From Oscillospiraceae bacterium (GTDB taxonomy: Bacteria; Bacillota; Clostridia; Oscillospirales; Ruminococcaceae), in NCBI GenBank assembly GCA_017521825.1, contig JAFXBK010000004.1, positions 1 through 46,081 of the forward strand: a stretch of DNA of 46,081 bases. Reading direction: 5' to 3'. The translations under genes and the position numbers were made by a program. Below, piece after piece: positions 1 through 7,294 of this stretch; position 1 is the stretch's first letter; each line of letters begins with the position of its first letter. The notes beneath the pieces are model-generated. The model was given only the letters and a program-made list of their open reading frames with translations, had not been told where the DNA came from and searched no databases.

Positions 1-336
1 ATATATCTTATTCTCGGCGTTGTTCTCGGAATCGTTTTTATCGGAAGAGGAAAAAACGCAAAAAATCAAAAATTTATTCCTTATGAAGCAAAGATGAAAC
101 TTAAAACAAAAAAGACCATCGAACAATATGAAGAATGGTGCAAGACCGAAGGTCTTGGCTGCACTCTTGTCGGTCTTGGTTTTATTGTTTTCGGCATTTC
201 CGCAACTTTTATGGACAGCAACGCTCTTTTGAGCACCATAATCGCAGTTGTTTCTCTCGTGATTTTTATCATCGGTTTTATGATGCGTGTTATCAACAAC
301 AAAAAACACCTCGGACATTATTTTACAAAACAGTGA
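1..336 (+). CDS. Small membrane protein, DUF3784-like, 5' end cut by window
   Basis: The reading frame is open from base 1 to the TGA at 334-336, so the gene begins before the window and only the last 111 residues are visible. They show a hydrophobic stretch at the very start (ending in VFIGRGKN), a charged linker of about 35 residues, then two further hydrophobic segments separated by a short loop and a Lys/His-rich tail. An internal ATG at 94 gives an 80-residue protein, but it has no good ribosome binding site and would lose the first membrane segment, so I prefer the longer frame. The pattern resembles DUF3784-type proteins of Firmicutes, about 100 residues with three helices and unknown function. 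Family assignment is tentative; membrane location is well supported. A terminator follows directly. Confidence 0.6.
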   Translation: MYLILGVVLGIVFIGRGKNAKNQKFIPYEAKMKLKTKKTIEQYEEWCKTEGLGCTLVGLGFIVFGISATFMDSNALLSTIIAVVSLVIFIIGFMMRVINNKKHLGHYFTKQ

Positions 337-342
337 AATATT

Positions 343-372
343 AAAAATCCCGTCGAAAGACGGGATTTTTTT
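343..372 (+). terminator. Intrinsic terminator
   Basis: CCCGTC and GACGGG form a 6-bp stem with a GAAA tetraloop, followed by a run of T. It ends transcription of the small membrane protein gene before the sigma factor operon. Confidence 0.9.
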
Positions 373-381
373 GAAAACGGC

Positions 382-407
382 GAAACCAAAATGAATTTTT
401 TGCGTGA
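382..407 (+). promoter_or_regulatory. Candidate ECF-type promoter (autoregulation)
   Basis: GAAAC at 382-386 is followed after 16 bases by CGTGA at 403. This fits the general ECF sigma promoter shape (GAAC/GAAAC about 16 bases before CGT), and it sits just upstream of an ECF sigma gene, as expected for autoregulation. No good sigma-A promoter is visible between the terminator at 343-372 and the start codon. Inference from motif and position only. Confidence 0.45.
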
Positions 408-434
408 TATATTGATGAAAGGAGGTTTTTGAAT

Positions 435-995
435 TTGGAAGATTTAAAAATAATCGAACTGTTTTTTGACAGAAAAGAATGTGCTATTACCGAAACGGAA
501 AGAAAATACGGCCGTTATCTTTCAAAAATCGCTTACAACATTCTTTTTGATGCTGAAGACAGCGAAGAATGTGTAAACGACACATATATGAAGGCTTGGA
601 ACACAATTCCTCCGCAAAGGCCAAAGGTTCTTTCAACTTTTCTCGGAAAAATCACAAGGCACCTTGCAATAGACGTTTTCCGCAGAAAACACGCCGAAAA
701 ACGCGGAAATTCCGAATTTGCCCTTTCCCTTTCGGAACTTGACGAATGCATTCCGGACAAACTTTCCGCCGAAACGGAATTTGAACAAAAAGAACTTTCC
801 GAAAGCATAAACCGCTTTTTGGCTTCGCTTTTAAAGGAAAACCGGGATATTTTCGTTTGCCGCTATTTTTATTCCGATTCAATTAAAGAAATTGCCTCCT
901 TTTTTGGAACAAGCGAAGCAAAAATCAAAAGTTCGCTTTTCCGGAGCAGAAAAATCCTTAAAGAACAACTTTTAAAGGAGGGTTTTGATTTATGA
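435..995 (+). CDS. RNA polymerase sigma factor, sigma-70 family, ECF type
   Basis: A protein of about 186 residues with the two-domain layout of ECF sigma factors: a region 2 helix set near residues 20-65 (acidic stretch AEDSEECVNDTYMKAW) and a C-terminal region 4 helix-turn-helix near residues 135-178 (VCRYFYSDSIKEIASFFGTS, then KSSLFRSRKIL). I chose the TTG at 435 because the GGAGG at 421-425 lies 9 bases upstream; the TTG at 429 is only 3 bases from it. The stop overlaps the next start (ATGA), so the two genes are translationally coupled. The downstream gene encodes a single-pass membrane protein, the usual arrangement for a sigma factor held by a membrane anti-sigma factor. The inducing signal is unknown. 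Confidence 0.9.
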   Translation: MEDLKIIELFFDRKECAITETERKYGRYLSKIAYNILFDAEDSEECVNDTYMKAWNTIPPQRPKVLSTFLGKITRHLAIDVFRRKHAEKRGNSEFALSLSELDECIPDKLSAETEFEQKELSESINRFLASLLKENRDIFVCRYFYSDSIKEIASFFGTSEAKIKSSLFRSRKILKEQLLKEGFDL

Positions 996-2224
996 AAGCA
1001 GAAGATATTTCCGAAGCAATGAATAATATAAACGAAGATTTTGTTGTTTCCGCAGACGAAAGAAGAAAACCGAAAGTAAGAAAATCCGCATGGGTAAAAT
1101 GGGTTTCCGCCGCCGCGGCAATTGCGGTTATATGCTTTGCCGGAGCAAAGCTTTTTTATAATGACCCTATTGTTTACGCTCCTGAAGATGACCCAATCGC
1201 TCCTCCGCCTTACGAAAACGAACCTGAATATGGCGCCTACCTTCCGATTCTTGAATATATCGAAAGCGATGCGAATGCCTATGGTTTTGAAGGTTACATG
1301 GCTTACGATATTTCCGAACTTGAAAACGGAAACCCCTGGAACGAAAAAATGGTTCTTAAAGCCCTTCCGGTTTTCCGGAACAACTCTTTTAACGAAATCG
1401 GAATAGCCTATCCCGGAATAGGCGAAGAAGCCATGCTCAAAAAACTTGGTGAACTTACCGGCGGCGCTCAAAACGCAACCGAATACACTTATATCGGCGA
1501 CTATACCTCCGGAACAGGAATTCCCGACGATTTTGTAACAAGCATTGAAGCGGATTTTGGAAACAGCACAATCGAAATTCAGTCAAACGGCGGCGTTGTT
1601 GTAAAATATAACGGTTTTGACGGAGAAGAACTTCCGAAGGACATAAGCTTCACCTATACCGAAACATCCGAAGGCGATGCTTACAGAGCCATCTCTTATA
1701 TATGTCAGAATTATTGCGATTTTCTTGATAAAGGCAATACGACGTTTGTCACTTCCGGAGATTATACTTTTGACGGTGAATTCAGCAGGAATTACCGCAT
1801 CTACGATTTTTCCGGCGACGAAATAAGCGATATGCTTAACTTTGCTTTTAACGAAGTTCAGCTTGCTCCAAATGACGAAGGAAAGCTGATGCTCATAAGA
1901 ATTAACGATAAACTTTCCTGCGCGGAAAAAATCGGCGATTATCCGATAATTTCCCCGGATGAAGCGAAAGATATGCTTCTTGAGGGCGGATATATAACAA
2001 CCGTACCCTGTGAAATGCCGGGAAAGAAATATATCGCAAAAACCGAACTTATTTACCGAAGCGGAATCGGCGAAAACATCTGGATGCCCTATTACCGGTT
2101 CCTTGTTGAACTTCCGGAAATGGCACAGGAAAACGGACTTAAAAACTTCGGCGCATATTATGTTCCGGCGGTTGAACCGGAATTTATAACCGGCCTTCCC
2201 CTTTGGAACGGAAGTTTTAACTGA
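992..2224 (+). CDS. Membrane-anchored partner of the ECF sigma factor, probable anti-sigma factor
   Basis: 410 residues. The first ~33 are a charged cytoplasmic segment (MKAEDISEAMNNINEDFVVS), followed by basic residues and one transmembrane helix (about residues 36-56, WVSAAAAIAVICFAGAKLF). The rest, over 350 residues, is outside the membrane and rich in Tyr, Glu and Gly. No zinc-binding HxxxCxxC anti-sigma motif is present. The short N-terminal segment resembles those of Clostridial membrane proteins encoded just after ECF sigma genes, where it is thought to bind the sigma factor. The ATGA overlap with the sigma gene strongly supports joint function. The extracellular domain is not one I recognise and may sense an envelope signal. 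Confidence 0.7.
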   Translation: MKAEDISEAMNNINEDFVVSADERRKPKVRKSAWVKWVSAAAAIAVICFAGAKLFYNDPIVYAPEDDPIAPPPYENEPEYGAYLPILEYIESDANAYGFEGYMAYDISELENGNPWNEKMVLKALPVFRNNSFNEIGIAYPGIGEEAMLKKLGELTGGAQNATEYTYIGDYTSGTGIPDDFVTSIEADFGNSTIEIQSNGGVVVKYNGFDGEELPKDISFTYTETSEGDAYRAISYICQNYCDFLDKGNTTFVTSGDYTFDGEFSRNYRIYDFSGDEISDMLNFAFNEVQLAPNDEGKLMLIRINDKLSCAEKIGDYPIISPDEAKDMLLEGGYITTVPCEMPGKKYIAKTELIYRSGIGENIWMPYYRFLVELPEMAQENGLKNFGAYYVPAVEPEFITGLPLWNGSFN

Positions 2225-2254
2225 AAAAAACGGGCTTTAAAGCCCGTTTTTTTT
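2224..2254. terminator. Bidirectional intrinsic terminator
   Basis: CGGGCTTT and AAAGCCCG are flanked by A7 on the left and T8 on the right, so the hairpin can end transcription from both directions. It lies between the convergent anti-sigma and GNAT genes, and its right edge touches the GNAT stop codon. Confidence 0.9.
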
Positions 2255-2717
2255 ACAGCATCAATCTATAAAGTTCAAGGTTGCCAGTTTTTCCTTCAAA
2301 AACAAATCCGTTTTTCAGCGCAATATGTTTGCTTGCGGCTTGGTTTCCGTCACATTCGATAACCAGGCTTTCGATGCCAGCGTCTTTTGAATATTCCACC
2401 ATTGTTTTCGTAAGTTCGTCCGCAATTCCCATTCCCCAATAGTTTTTATTAATCACCCAGCCGATTTCATAGCCGCAGTTTTCATAACTATGGAAAATCA
2501 GATGTCCGATCACCTTTTCGGTTTCCGTAAATTCCACTGCATAAACAAGGGGCGGTTCACAAAGACCCGCGCTTTTAATAAAATCCACCGTTTTTTCCAT
2601 ATTGAAAACCGGTTCGGTATATTTCATAACTTCGCCATCCGAAAGCACTTTATATAAATCTTCCGCATCTCCAATGCAAAGGTTCCTGATTTTGCATCTT
2701 TCCGAAAAAAGTTCCAT
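2253..2717 (-). CDS. GNAT family N-acetyltransferase (RimJ/RimL-like)
   Basis: 154 residues from the ATG at 2717, which has AAGGGGA a few bases upstream; the longer open frame to 2822 runs through the upstream terminator hairpin and is not coding. The protein opens with MELFSERCKIRNLCIGDAED and carries the GNAT acetyl-CoA pattern around VINKNYWGMGIADELTKTM, followed by IESLVIECDGNQAASKHIALKNGF typical of motif B. This layout matches acetyltransferases of the RimJ/RimL branch, which acetylate amino groups of proteins or small molecules. The true substrate cannot be read from sequence. Confidence 0.85.
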   Translation of the reverse strand: MELFSERCKIRNLCIGDAEDLYKVLSDGEVMKYTEPVFNMEKTVDFIKSAGLCEPPLVYAVEFTETEKVIGHLIFHSYENCGYEIGWVINKNYWGMGIADELTKTMVEYSKDAGIESLVIECDGNQAASKHIALKNGFVFEGKTGNLELYRLML

Positions 2718-2733
2718 TTTTAATCCCCTTTTT

Positions 2734-2770
2734 AAAAATCTCCCGCAGAATCTGCGGGAGTTTTTGTTTT
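2734..2770. terminator. Intrinsic terminator, likely bidirectional
   Basis: CTCCCGCAGA and TCTGCGGGAG pair with almost no loop; a T run follows on the plus strand and A5 precedes. For minus-strand transcription it ends the operon whose last gene stops at 2770. Confidence 0.85.
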
Positions 2771-3558
2771 TACACGAATTCTTTTTCTGTTTCTTCAATA
2801 TGAAGCCGTATTGCTTTTTCATTTTTCAAGCAGTAATCATATGAAGCTTCCATAAAATCGACAATCCCGTTTCTATGATACAGTTCGTTTATTTTATCAA
2901 GAACCGGCCTTCCGTTTATTATCATATTGAAAAAATACGGATATACGCATCCGCCGTCCTCTCTTGGAAAATACGGATTTATCGAACTTAATCTCTCGTC
3001 GCCCATAATGGCTTCCACAACCATTTCGCTCAAAATCCATTTCAGTGACGGAGTCTCGTACTCATCATAACTGTCGCCGAAATGTTTGTTCCAAACATAA
3101 AACCAGAAGTAATGGATAACCTCATGGAGGGAAAGTCCAAGCGCACCTCTTTCGCTATTAAGATAAAATATGTCAAAATATCTTTCCTGCAAAAATCTCG
3201 GACAAATGGGATTCATCGTAATATTTCCTTTAAGATCGTTGAAATACAAATTCGAATCTATTTCAAACGCATCAGAAAGTGCATCCTCTATCTGACTTTT
3301 ATAGTTTTGAAAATGATCGTTATATCGGATTACCTTGCTGTCCAGTTCATTTTTTACATTCTCATATACTTCTTCAAGGACTTTGTGAATATATTTTTTC
3401 TTTTCGTAATAATTTCTTTTCTCAAGTTCGTTTTTATCTATCTGCGGATAGAAAAAGAGTACCGAATCGCTCCAGAAAGGCGTTTGTTCATCGGTTTGAA
3501 AAAGCATTATGCTCTCTATTGAATATTCATATCCGGGATTTATAAATTCAATATTCAA
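2770..3558 (-). CDS. Putative zinc metallopeptidase-like protein with HExxH motif
   Basis: 262 residues, starting at a TTG (3556-3558) preceded by AGAGGTG at a 7-base spacing. The central segment GLSLHEVIHYFWFYVW holds an HExxH motif, and about 30 residues later ILSEMVVEAIMGDE supplies a glutamate that could be the third zinc ligand, as in gluzincins. There is no signal peptide or clear membrane helix, so the protein is probably cytoplasmic. I do not recognise a named family. It lies 39 bases downstream of the next minus-strand gene and probably belongs to the same transcript as 3598-5577. The enzyme activity is an inference from the motif alone. Confidence 0.7.
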   Translation of the reverse strand: MNIEFINPGYEYSIESIMLFQTDEQTPFWSDSVLFFYPQIDKNELEKRNYYEKKKYIHKVLEEVYENVKNELDSKVIRYNDHFQNYKSQIEDALSDAFEIDSNLYFNDLKGNITMNPICPRFLQERYFDIFYLNSERGALGLSLHEVIHYFWFYVWNKHFGDSYDEYETPSLKWILSEMVVEAIMGDERLSSINPYFPREDGGCVYPYFFNMIINGRPVLDKINELYHRNGIVDFMEASYDYCLKNEKAIRLHIEETEKEFV

Positions 3559-3597
3559 TTAAAAGCACCTCTTTTATAATACTATTTTCAGAATTCT

Positions 3598-4407
3598 TTA
3601 TCTGTAATCGTCCATTTCGAAGGTGAAGGTTCCGACTTCGCCGAATTCATCATATTCAATTTCTTTTCCGGGAACAACCGCGCCAACGCTGTGGGAAATG
3701 GGCGTTACTTCGACCATTTCGCCTTTGTTTTCCATCCAGTCAAGGCGGCAGAAAATCACGCTGGTGCAGATATAATAGGTATCGACAATATCCTTTTTCA
3801 TGGCGACGTAATCCGCGCCATCGTGGGAATAGCAAAGCGCCGCACATTTTTCGTCGGATTCAAAAAGGGCTTTAATCTTACGGATAAGTTCGCCGTCCTT
3901 TTCTTCTTTAACAAGTTCGCTTTTTATAAATTTTGCGGCTTTAATATAATTTTCTTTTCCGGATTTTTCAAGGCCGTCCTTTTCAAGAATATCAAAAACG
4001 TTAGAATCCTCCGGAAAACCTTCGATCAAAAGCGCAAGCGGATTTTCCGCAACGGCTTTGCGATAGGTCATAAGGCTTACATTTTCGCCCTCGGCAATTT
4101 TTCCTTCAACAAAAGGAACGATAGGGTCATAGCTGAAGCGGATATATTCTTCCCCGAAAAGCGGAGATTCTTCAAAAAGCGTTTTTTCGTGATTATGAAG
4201 CGGTTTTCCGCCGTTTCTAACAACCCTGTAAAGTTCCGGAGCTTTAATCTCCTTTGATGCAGAAAAAAGCATTCCCACGGTTTCGCAAAGCAAGGAATTT
4301 ATCTCTTCTTCCGGAAAATTTTCGCGGTTTTTAAGTTTTTCAATCTTTTCGGAAAGTTCTTCCGGATTAGCTGTGTTAAGTTTTTCTATAGCCTCTTCGT
4401 ATCTCAT
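3598..4407 (-). CDS. Hypothetical protein, 269 residues
   Basis: Start ATG at 4407 with TGAGGT upstream that overlaps the stop of the DUF2284 gene, so the pair is translated in series. The N-terminal ~60 residues are helical and charged. The rest contains SPLFGEEYIRFSYDPIVPF and, near the C-terminus, a Cys/Tyr-rich strand segment (DTYYICTSVIFCRLDWM). There is no signal peptide or membrane segment and no motif I can tie to a known family. Base and codon use match the neighbours (GAA, CTT, GCG/GCC preference). Function unknown; context suggests it works with the DUF2284 protein. Confidence 0.75.
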   Translation of the reverse strand: MRYEEAIEKLNTANPEELSEKIEKLKNRENFPEEEINSLLCETVGMLFSASKEIKAPELYRVVRNGGKPLHNHEKTLFEESPLFGEEYIRFSYDPIVPFVEGKIAEGENVSLMTYRKAVAENPLALLIEGFPEDSNVFDILEKDGLEKSGKENYIKAAKFIKSELVKEEKDGELIRKIKALFESDEKCAALCYSHDGADYVAMKKDIVDTYYICTSVIFCRLDWMENKGEMVEVTPISHSVGAVVPGKEIEYDEFGEVGTFTFEMDDYR

Positions 4408-4416
4408 TTTTAAACC

Positions 4417-5022
4417 TCAATATCTGAAATCGATTTCTTCGGAATCGCTTAAAATTCCGACAATAAAGAAAAAGTATTCCGGAACTTTTCCGTTTTCAAT
4501 CCAAAGGATTTTTGTATCAAAAAGTTCTTCCGCGGTTTTAACAACGTTTCCGCCGATGGCATCCAGCGCCGGGCGGATATCTTCCTCGTGGCGGCAGGGT
4601 TTTCCTTTCGGGCGGGTGCAGCGTTTACATTTTGCACAATGTCCTCCGTCAAGGGCGAAAGAACCGGGATTTGCTCGTTCAACGCCAAGAACCCATTTGC
4701 TTGCAATTATATAGTTCTGGTGGCGGATTCCGAGAACGAGCTCGTCTATCTCTTCCTCGGTCATTCCGTGCTCGGCAATATCGTCATCGAGATACATTTT
4801 AAACGAAAAAAGATGAAGATATTTATAACCGTTCCAATATTTTTCCTTTACGTCAAAAGCATAGGGCGGACAGCCCCATTTTGCGCCGTAATTCGGGCAC
4901 ATTTTGCAACATTCGATAAAACGCTCGACCTCAACATAATCCCTTGCGTAATCTGCCGCAGGGATTTTTTTATAGCCGCGTTCTATGAATTTAATACCTT
5001 TTGCTTTTCTGAAACGAATCAT
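4417..5022 (-). CDS. DUF2284 family, predicted metal-binding protein
   Basis: 201 residues. The N-terminal half has FIECCKMCPNYGAKWGCPPY, the signature Cys cluster of DUF2284 proteins, and the C-terminal half has CAKCKRCTRPKGKPCRH, so at least seven cysteines could bind metal or an iron-sulfur cluster. The family is common in anaerobes and has no firm biochemical role. The ATG at 5022 has AAAGGTGA upstream. The gene is followed after 9 bases by the hypothetical gene at 3598-4407. Confidence 0.85.
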   Translation of the reverse strand: MIRFRKAKGIKFIERGYKKIPAADYARDYVEVERFIECCKMCPNYGAKWGCPPYAFDVKEKYWNGYKYLHLFSFKMYLDDDIAEHGMTEEEIDELVLGIRHQNYIIASKWVLGVERANPGSFALDGGHCAKCKRCTRPKGKPCRHEEDIRPALDAIGGNVVKTAEELFDTKILWIENGKVPEYFFFIVGILSDSEEIDFRY

Positions 5023-5076
5023 ATTTTAAAATCACCTTTTATATCAGACTGAAAATAATATATCATAAACCGCCGC

Positions 5077-5577
5077 TTATTGCAAATTTTCGGCAAGTTT
5101 TTTCAAAACGACCCTGTAAGCCGGTTCATATTCTTTACGGTATTCTTCGCTGTGGCTTACCATTTCGCCGTTATATGAAGAAAGATATTCCGAAAGGGAT
5201 TTTTCGGAAAAAGGGGTTTTCCCTTCCTTTGCAAGTTTTTCAAGAATCTTTATTTTCGGTTCAATTTCCGTTTTTGCGCCGTAATTTGCACTTTCGATAA
5301 AAATTTCCGCAATTTTTTCTTCCGGAAGGTTTTCCGCTTTCGCTTTGTGTAAATCAAGGCGGACATATCCTCCGCCAATCTGTTCAAAAAGCCGAGCACC
5401 AAAGTCCGGCTTTGTTTCTTCAAGTTCCTTTTTGAGCATGCTCAAAGCAAAATCCCTGTTTTTAACAAGATGGCCGCATCCGAAAGCGCTTTGGTAACAA
5501 AGTTTTACGGCGTCTTTTGGCTCCATAAGCGGATATTTTTTAAAATGATAAAGCAGAATTTTTTCAAAATCCTCCAA
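5077..5577 (-). CDS. Conserved hypothetical protein with FGCGH motif
   Basis: 166 residues from a TTG start (5575-5577) with a strong AAGGGGGTGG upstream. The N-terminus (YPLMEPKDAVKLCYQSAFGCGHLV) resembles a group of short Firmicute proteins with a conserved FGxGH motif whose function is unknown; this is recall, not a search. The protein is soluble and mostly helical. It is the first gene of the minus-strand series 5577-2770 and is divergent from the BrkB gene. Confidence 0.7.
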   Translation of the reverse strand: MEDFEKILLYHFKKYPLMEPKDAVKLCYQSAFGCGHLVKNRDFALSMLKKELEETKPDFGARLFEQIGGGYVRLDLHKAKAENLPEEKIAEIFIESANYGAKTEIEPKIKILEKLAKEGKTPFSEKSLSEYLSSYNGEMVSHSEEYRKEYEPAYRVVLKKLAENLQ

Positions 5578-5623
5578 AAAAATCCACCCCCTTATGATAA
5601 ACTAAATTTTATTTTTCAGAAAG

Positions 5624-5651
5624 TTGAATTTTCATTCTGTGGATGTATAAT
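5624..5651 (+). promoter_or_regulatory. Sigma-A promoter for the BrkB-family gene
   Basis: TTGAAT at 5624-5629, a 16-base spacer, and TATAAT at 5646-5651. It lies about 40 bases before the start codon. Confidence 0.7.
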
Positions 5652-5693
5652 ATAAATATAGCATAATTCTATCTATTTTAACAGGTGTTTTTG

Positions 5694-6575
5694 ATGAATC
5701 ATATTTTTTCAATCAAAGGAATAATCGGAATTGCCGAAAAATTCTTTGCTTTAAGAATGAACCGCTCCGCGGCGGCACTTTCCTATTACCTTATAATGAC
5801 GCTTTTTCCGATGCTTATCTGCGTCCAATGGATTTTAAGCGCGGTGGGCGAAGATATTGTTTTGTTCCTCGAAGGTTTTTCGGAACTTATTCCGCCGGGA
5901 GTTCTTTCGATAATCGAAGATTACCTTGCCTATTCCGGTTCGCAAAGCAGCGGCCTTCTTATAATCGGTATTTCCACCGCGATTATAACCGGCGCTTCCG
6001 CTTTCCGGATTCTTTCCGATACCCTTAGGGAAATTTTCGAAAGCCGCGGCGGAAACGATGCCCTTCGGTTTGCTTTCAGCTTTATTTATGCCGTTGCTTT
6101 CCTTGTGGCCGTTTACGTACTTGGAATAACGGTTATCGGCGGAAGATGGCTTATCAACATTCTTGAACCGTTTTTTGAGCTTATCGATTTTATAAATCTT
6201 CTTGACCTTGCGAACCTCTGGAACTGGTTCCGTTTTGTAATACTGAATATAATTTCCACCGGAATGCTCTACACCGTTTATTACTGCAACGCATGGCGAA
6301 GCCCATACCGCATAAACGTTCTTCCCGGGGCGGTTTTCGGTTCGCTTGTTTTCACCGTTGTAAGCGGATTTTTCTCCTGGTTCATAAGCTCTTCGGTAAA
6401 ATATTCCGCTGTTTACGGTTCCCTTGCTTCCGTAATCATCCTTATGCTCTGGCTTTATATTCTTTCTAATATAATCCTTCTTGGCGCGCTTTTGAACAAA
6501 GAACTTAGCGAACACAAAAACGACCAGCAAAAATTTCACAGCGCCGTCCACAGTTTTATAAACAAAAAGCCATAA
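5694..6575 (+). CDS. YihY/BrkB family inner membrane protein
   Basis: 293 residues from the ATG at 5694; the CAGGTG at 5682-5687 then gives a 6-base spacing, better than reading its GTG as the start. The N-terminal FFALRMNRSAAALSYYLIMTLFPMLI is the family hallmark, followed by about six hydrophobic segments and the closing VYGSLASVIILMLWLYILSNIILLGALLNKEL. The family was once annotated as ribonuclease BN, which is not supported; its members are membrane proteins of uncertain transport function. It is monocistronic, with its own promoter and terminator. Confidence 0.9.
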   Translation: MNHIFSIKGIIGIAEKFFALRMNRSAAALSYYLIMTLFPMLICVQWILSAVGEDIVLFLEGFSELIPPGVLSIIEDYLAYSGSQSSGLLIIGISTAIITGASAFRILSDTLREIFESRGGNDALRFAFSFIYAVAFLVAVYVLGITVIGGRWLINILEPFFELIDFINLLDLANLWNWFRFVILNIISTGMLYTVYYCNAWRSPYRINVLPGAVFGSLVFTVVSGFFSWFISSSVKYSAVYGSLASVIILMLWLYILSNIILLGALLNKELSEHKNDQQKFHSAVHSFINKKP

Positions 6576-6605
6576 AAAAAGCTCCCGTTAAACGCGGGAG
6601 CTTTT
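6574..6605. terminator. Bidirectional terminator overlapping the end of the MerR-like gene
   Basis: GCTCCCG (6581-6587) pairs with CGGGAGC (6595-6601); A7 precedes and TTTT follows. The stop codon of the minus-strand regulator (6588-6590) lies inside the loop, so the last codons of that gene are part of its own terminator. Confidence 0.85.
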
Positions 6606-7031
6606 GTAATATTCATTGATAAGACCGAAAACATCGGCGGGTTTTCCCCGGAGAATTACCCTTGGGGTTTTATAGTTTCCGTCAAAGCTGAAACTGATAT
6701 CCTTATATCCGCCGTTGCTGATGTTGTAACAGAAAAATTCCGCCGTTTCTTTTATATCCGATTTCGGCAAATCGAGGATGACGCAGGTTTCGGCTTCCTT
6801 TTTGGAATCGTTGAGCATAAAATCGTAAACAACGCTGTTGTTTTTTGCGATGATGCTCGGGCGCACCGCCGGATTTTTAATAAAAGAATCCACCTCTTCC
6901 GGGGTAAAATGCCAGATTCCGTTTATCTTTTCTCCTTTAAGGATTCCGGAAGCGATGTAATTGCGGATGGTGCGGTCGGAAAGACCGGTTATGAGCGTAA
7001 GATGACTTATGAGATAAAGTTCTTCTTTCAT
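6588..7031 (-). CDS. MerR-like / excisionase-type DNA-binding protein
   Basis: 147 residues. The first ~55 form a winged helix-turn-helix of the MerR type (LISHLTLITGLSDRTIRNYI, then GILKGEKINGIWHFTPEEVDSFI). The remaining 90 residues lack the long dimerisation coiled coil of classic MerR proteins and form a small domain I do not recognise. Its ATG at 7031 has AAAGGAG upstream. The promoter carries a short dyad between -35 and -10, which may be its own operator. It probably controls itself and perhaps neighbours. Confidence 0.75.
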   Translation of the reverse strand: MKEELYLISHLTLITGLSDRTIRNYIASGILKGEKINGIWHFTPEEVDSFIKNPAVRPSIIAKNNSVVYDFMLNDSKKEAETCVILDLPKSDIKETAEFFCYNISNGGYKDISFSFDGNYKTPRVILRGKPADVFGLINEYYKSSRV

Positions 7032-7073
7032 TTTTGAAAACTCCTTTTTTTGTTACTTGCCGGCTGTAATTAA

Positions 7074-7102
7074 ATTATAATCCCCGCTCCGGGAGTTTTC
7101 AA
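7074..7102 (-). promoter_or_regulatory. Promoter of the MerR-like gene with dyad in the spacer
   Basis: On the minus strand TTGAAA (7102-7097), a 17-base spacer and TATAAT (7079-7074). The spacer contains the small palindrome CTCCCGGAG, placed where MerR-type regulators usually bind. Confidence 0.75.
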
Positions 7103-7131
7103 TTTGAAATATGGCGGGATTTTCATAATTA

Positions 7132-7162
7132 AAAAAACGGAACGGTCAATACCGTTCCCTAC
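7132..7162 (-). repeat. GTAGGG-type hairpin repeat, copy 1
   Basis: Read on the minus strand: GTAGGGAACGGT, a 4-base loop, ACCGTTCCG, then T5. The 8-bp stem GGAACGGT/ACCGTTCC is perfect. Its borders (GTAGGG at the left, CCG plus T-run at the right) are shared with the copies at 7257-7290 and 8386-8419, while the stem sequence is different. Confidence 0.7.
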
Positions 7163-7197
7163 GATAAAACAAACGGTAAAAACAACACCGAAAATTT

Positions 7198-7256
7198 CAC
7201 CTCATCCGTCTTTTTCGCAACAAGTTGCGAAAAATCCACCTTCCCCAATGGAAGGC
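7198..7256 (+). repeat. CACCT-ATCCG / CCTTCC-GGAAGG dispersed repeat, copy 1
   Basis: Begins CACCTCATCCGTC, then a long hairpin (TTTTTCGCAA with TTGCGAAAAA), then CACCTTCCCC with GGAAGGC forming a second hairpin. The same outline is present at 14332-14378 and 45872-45931. The stretch 7032-7294 otherwise holds only the regulator's promoter and the two GTAGGG hairpins. Confidence 0.75.
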
Positions 7257-7290
7257 AAAAAAACGGCGGGAGCACAGCCCCCGCCCTACT
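7257..7290 (-). repeat. GTAGGG-type hairpin repeat, copy 2, also a terminator
   Basis: On the minus strand GTAGGGCGGGGGC, loop, GCTCCCGCCG, then a T7 run. It starts a few bases after the stop codon of the PH-SHOCT gene and has the form of an intrinsic terminator for it. Confidence 0.75.
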
Positions 7291-7294
7291 TTAC

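Noticed and set aside
2718..2822. N-terminal extension of the GNAT protein to 2822
   Set aside because: It is translated from the terminator hairpin and is low-complexity Lys-rich; the ATG at 2717 has the ribosome binding site.
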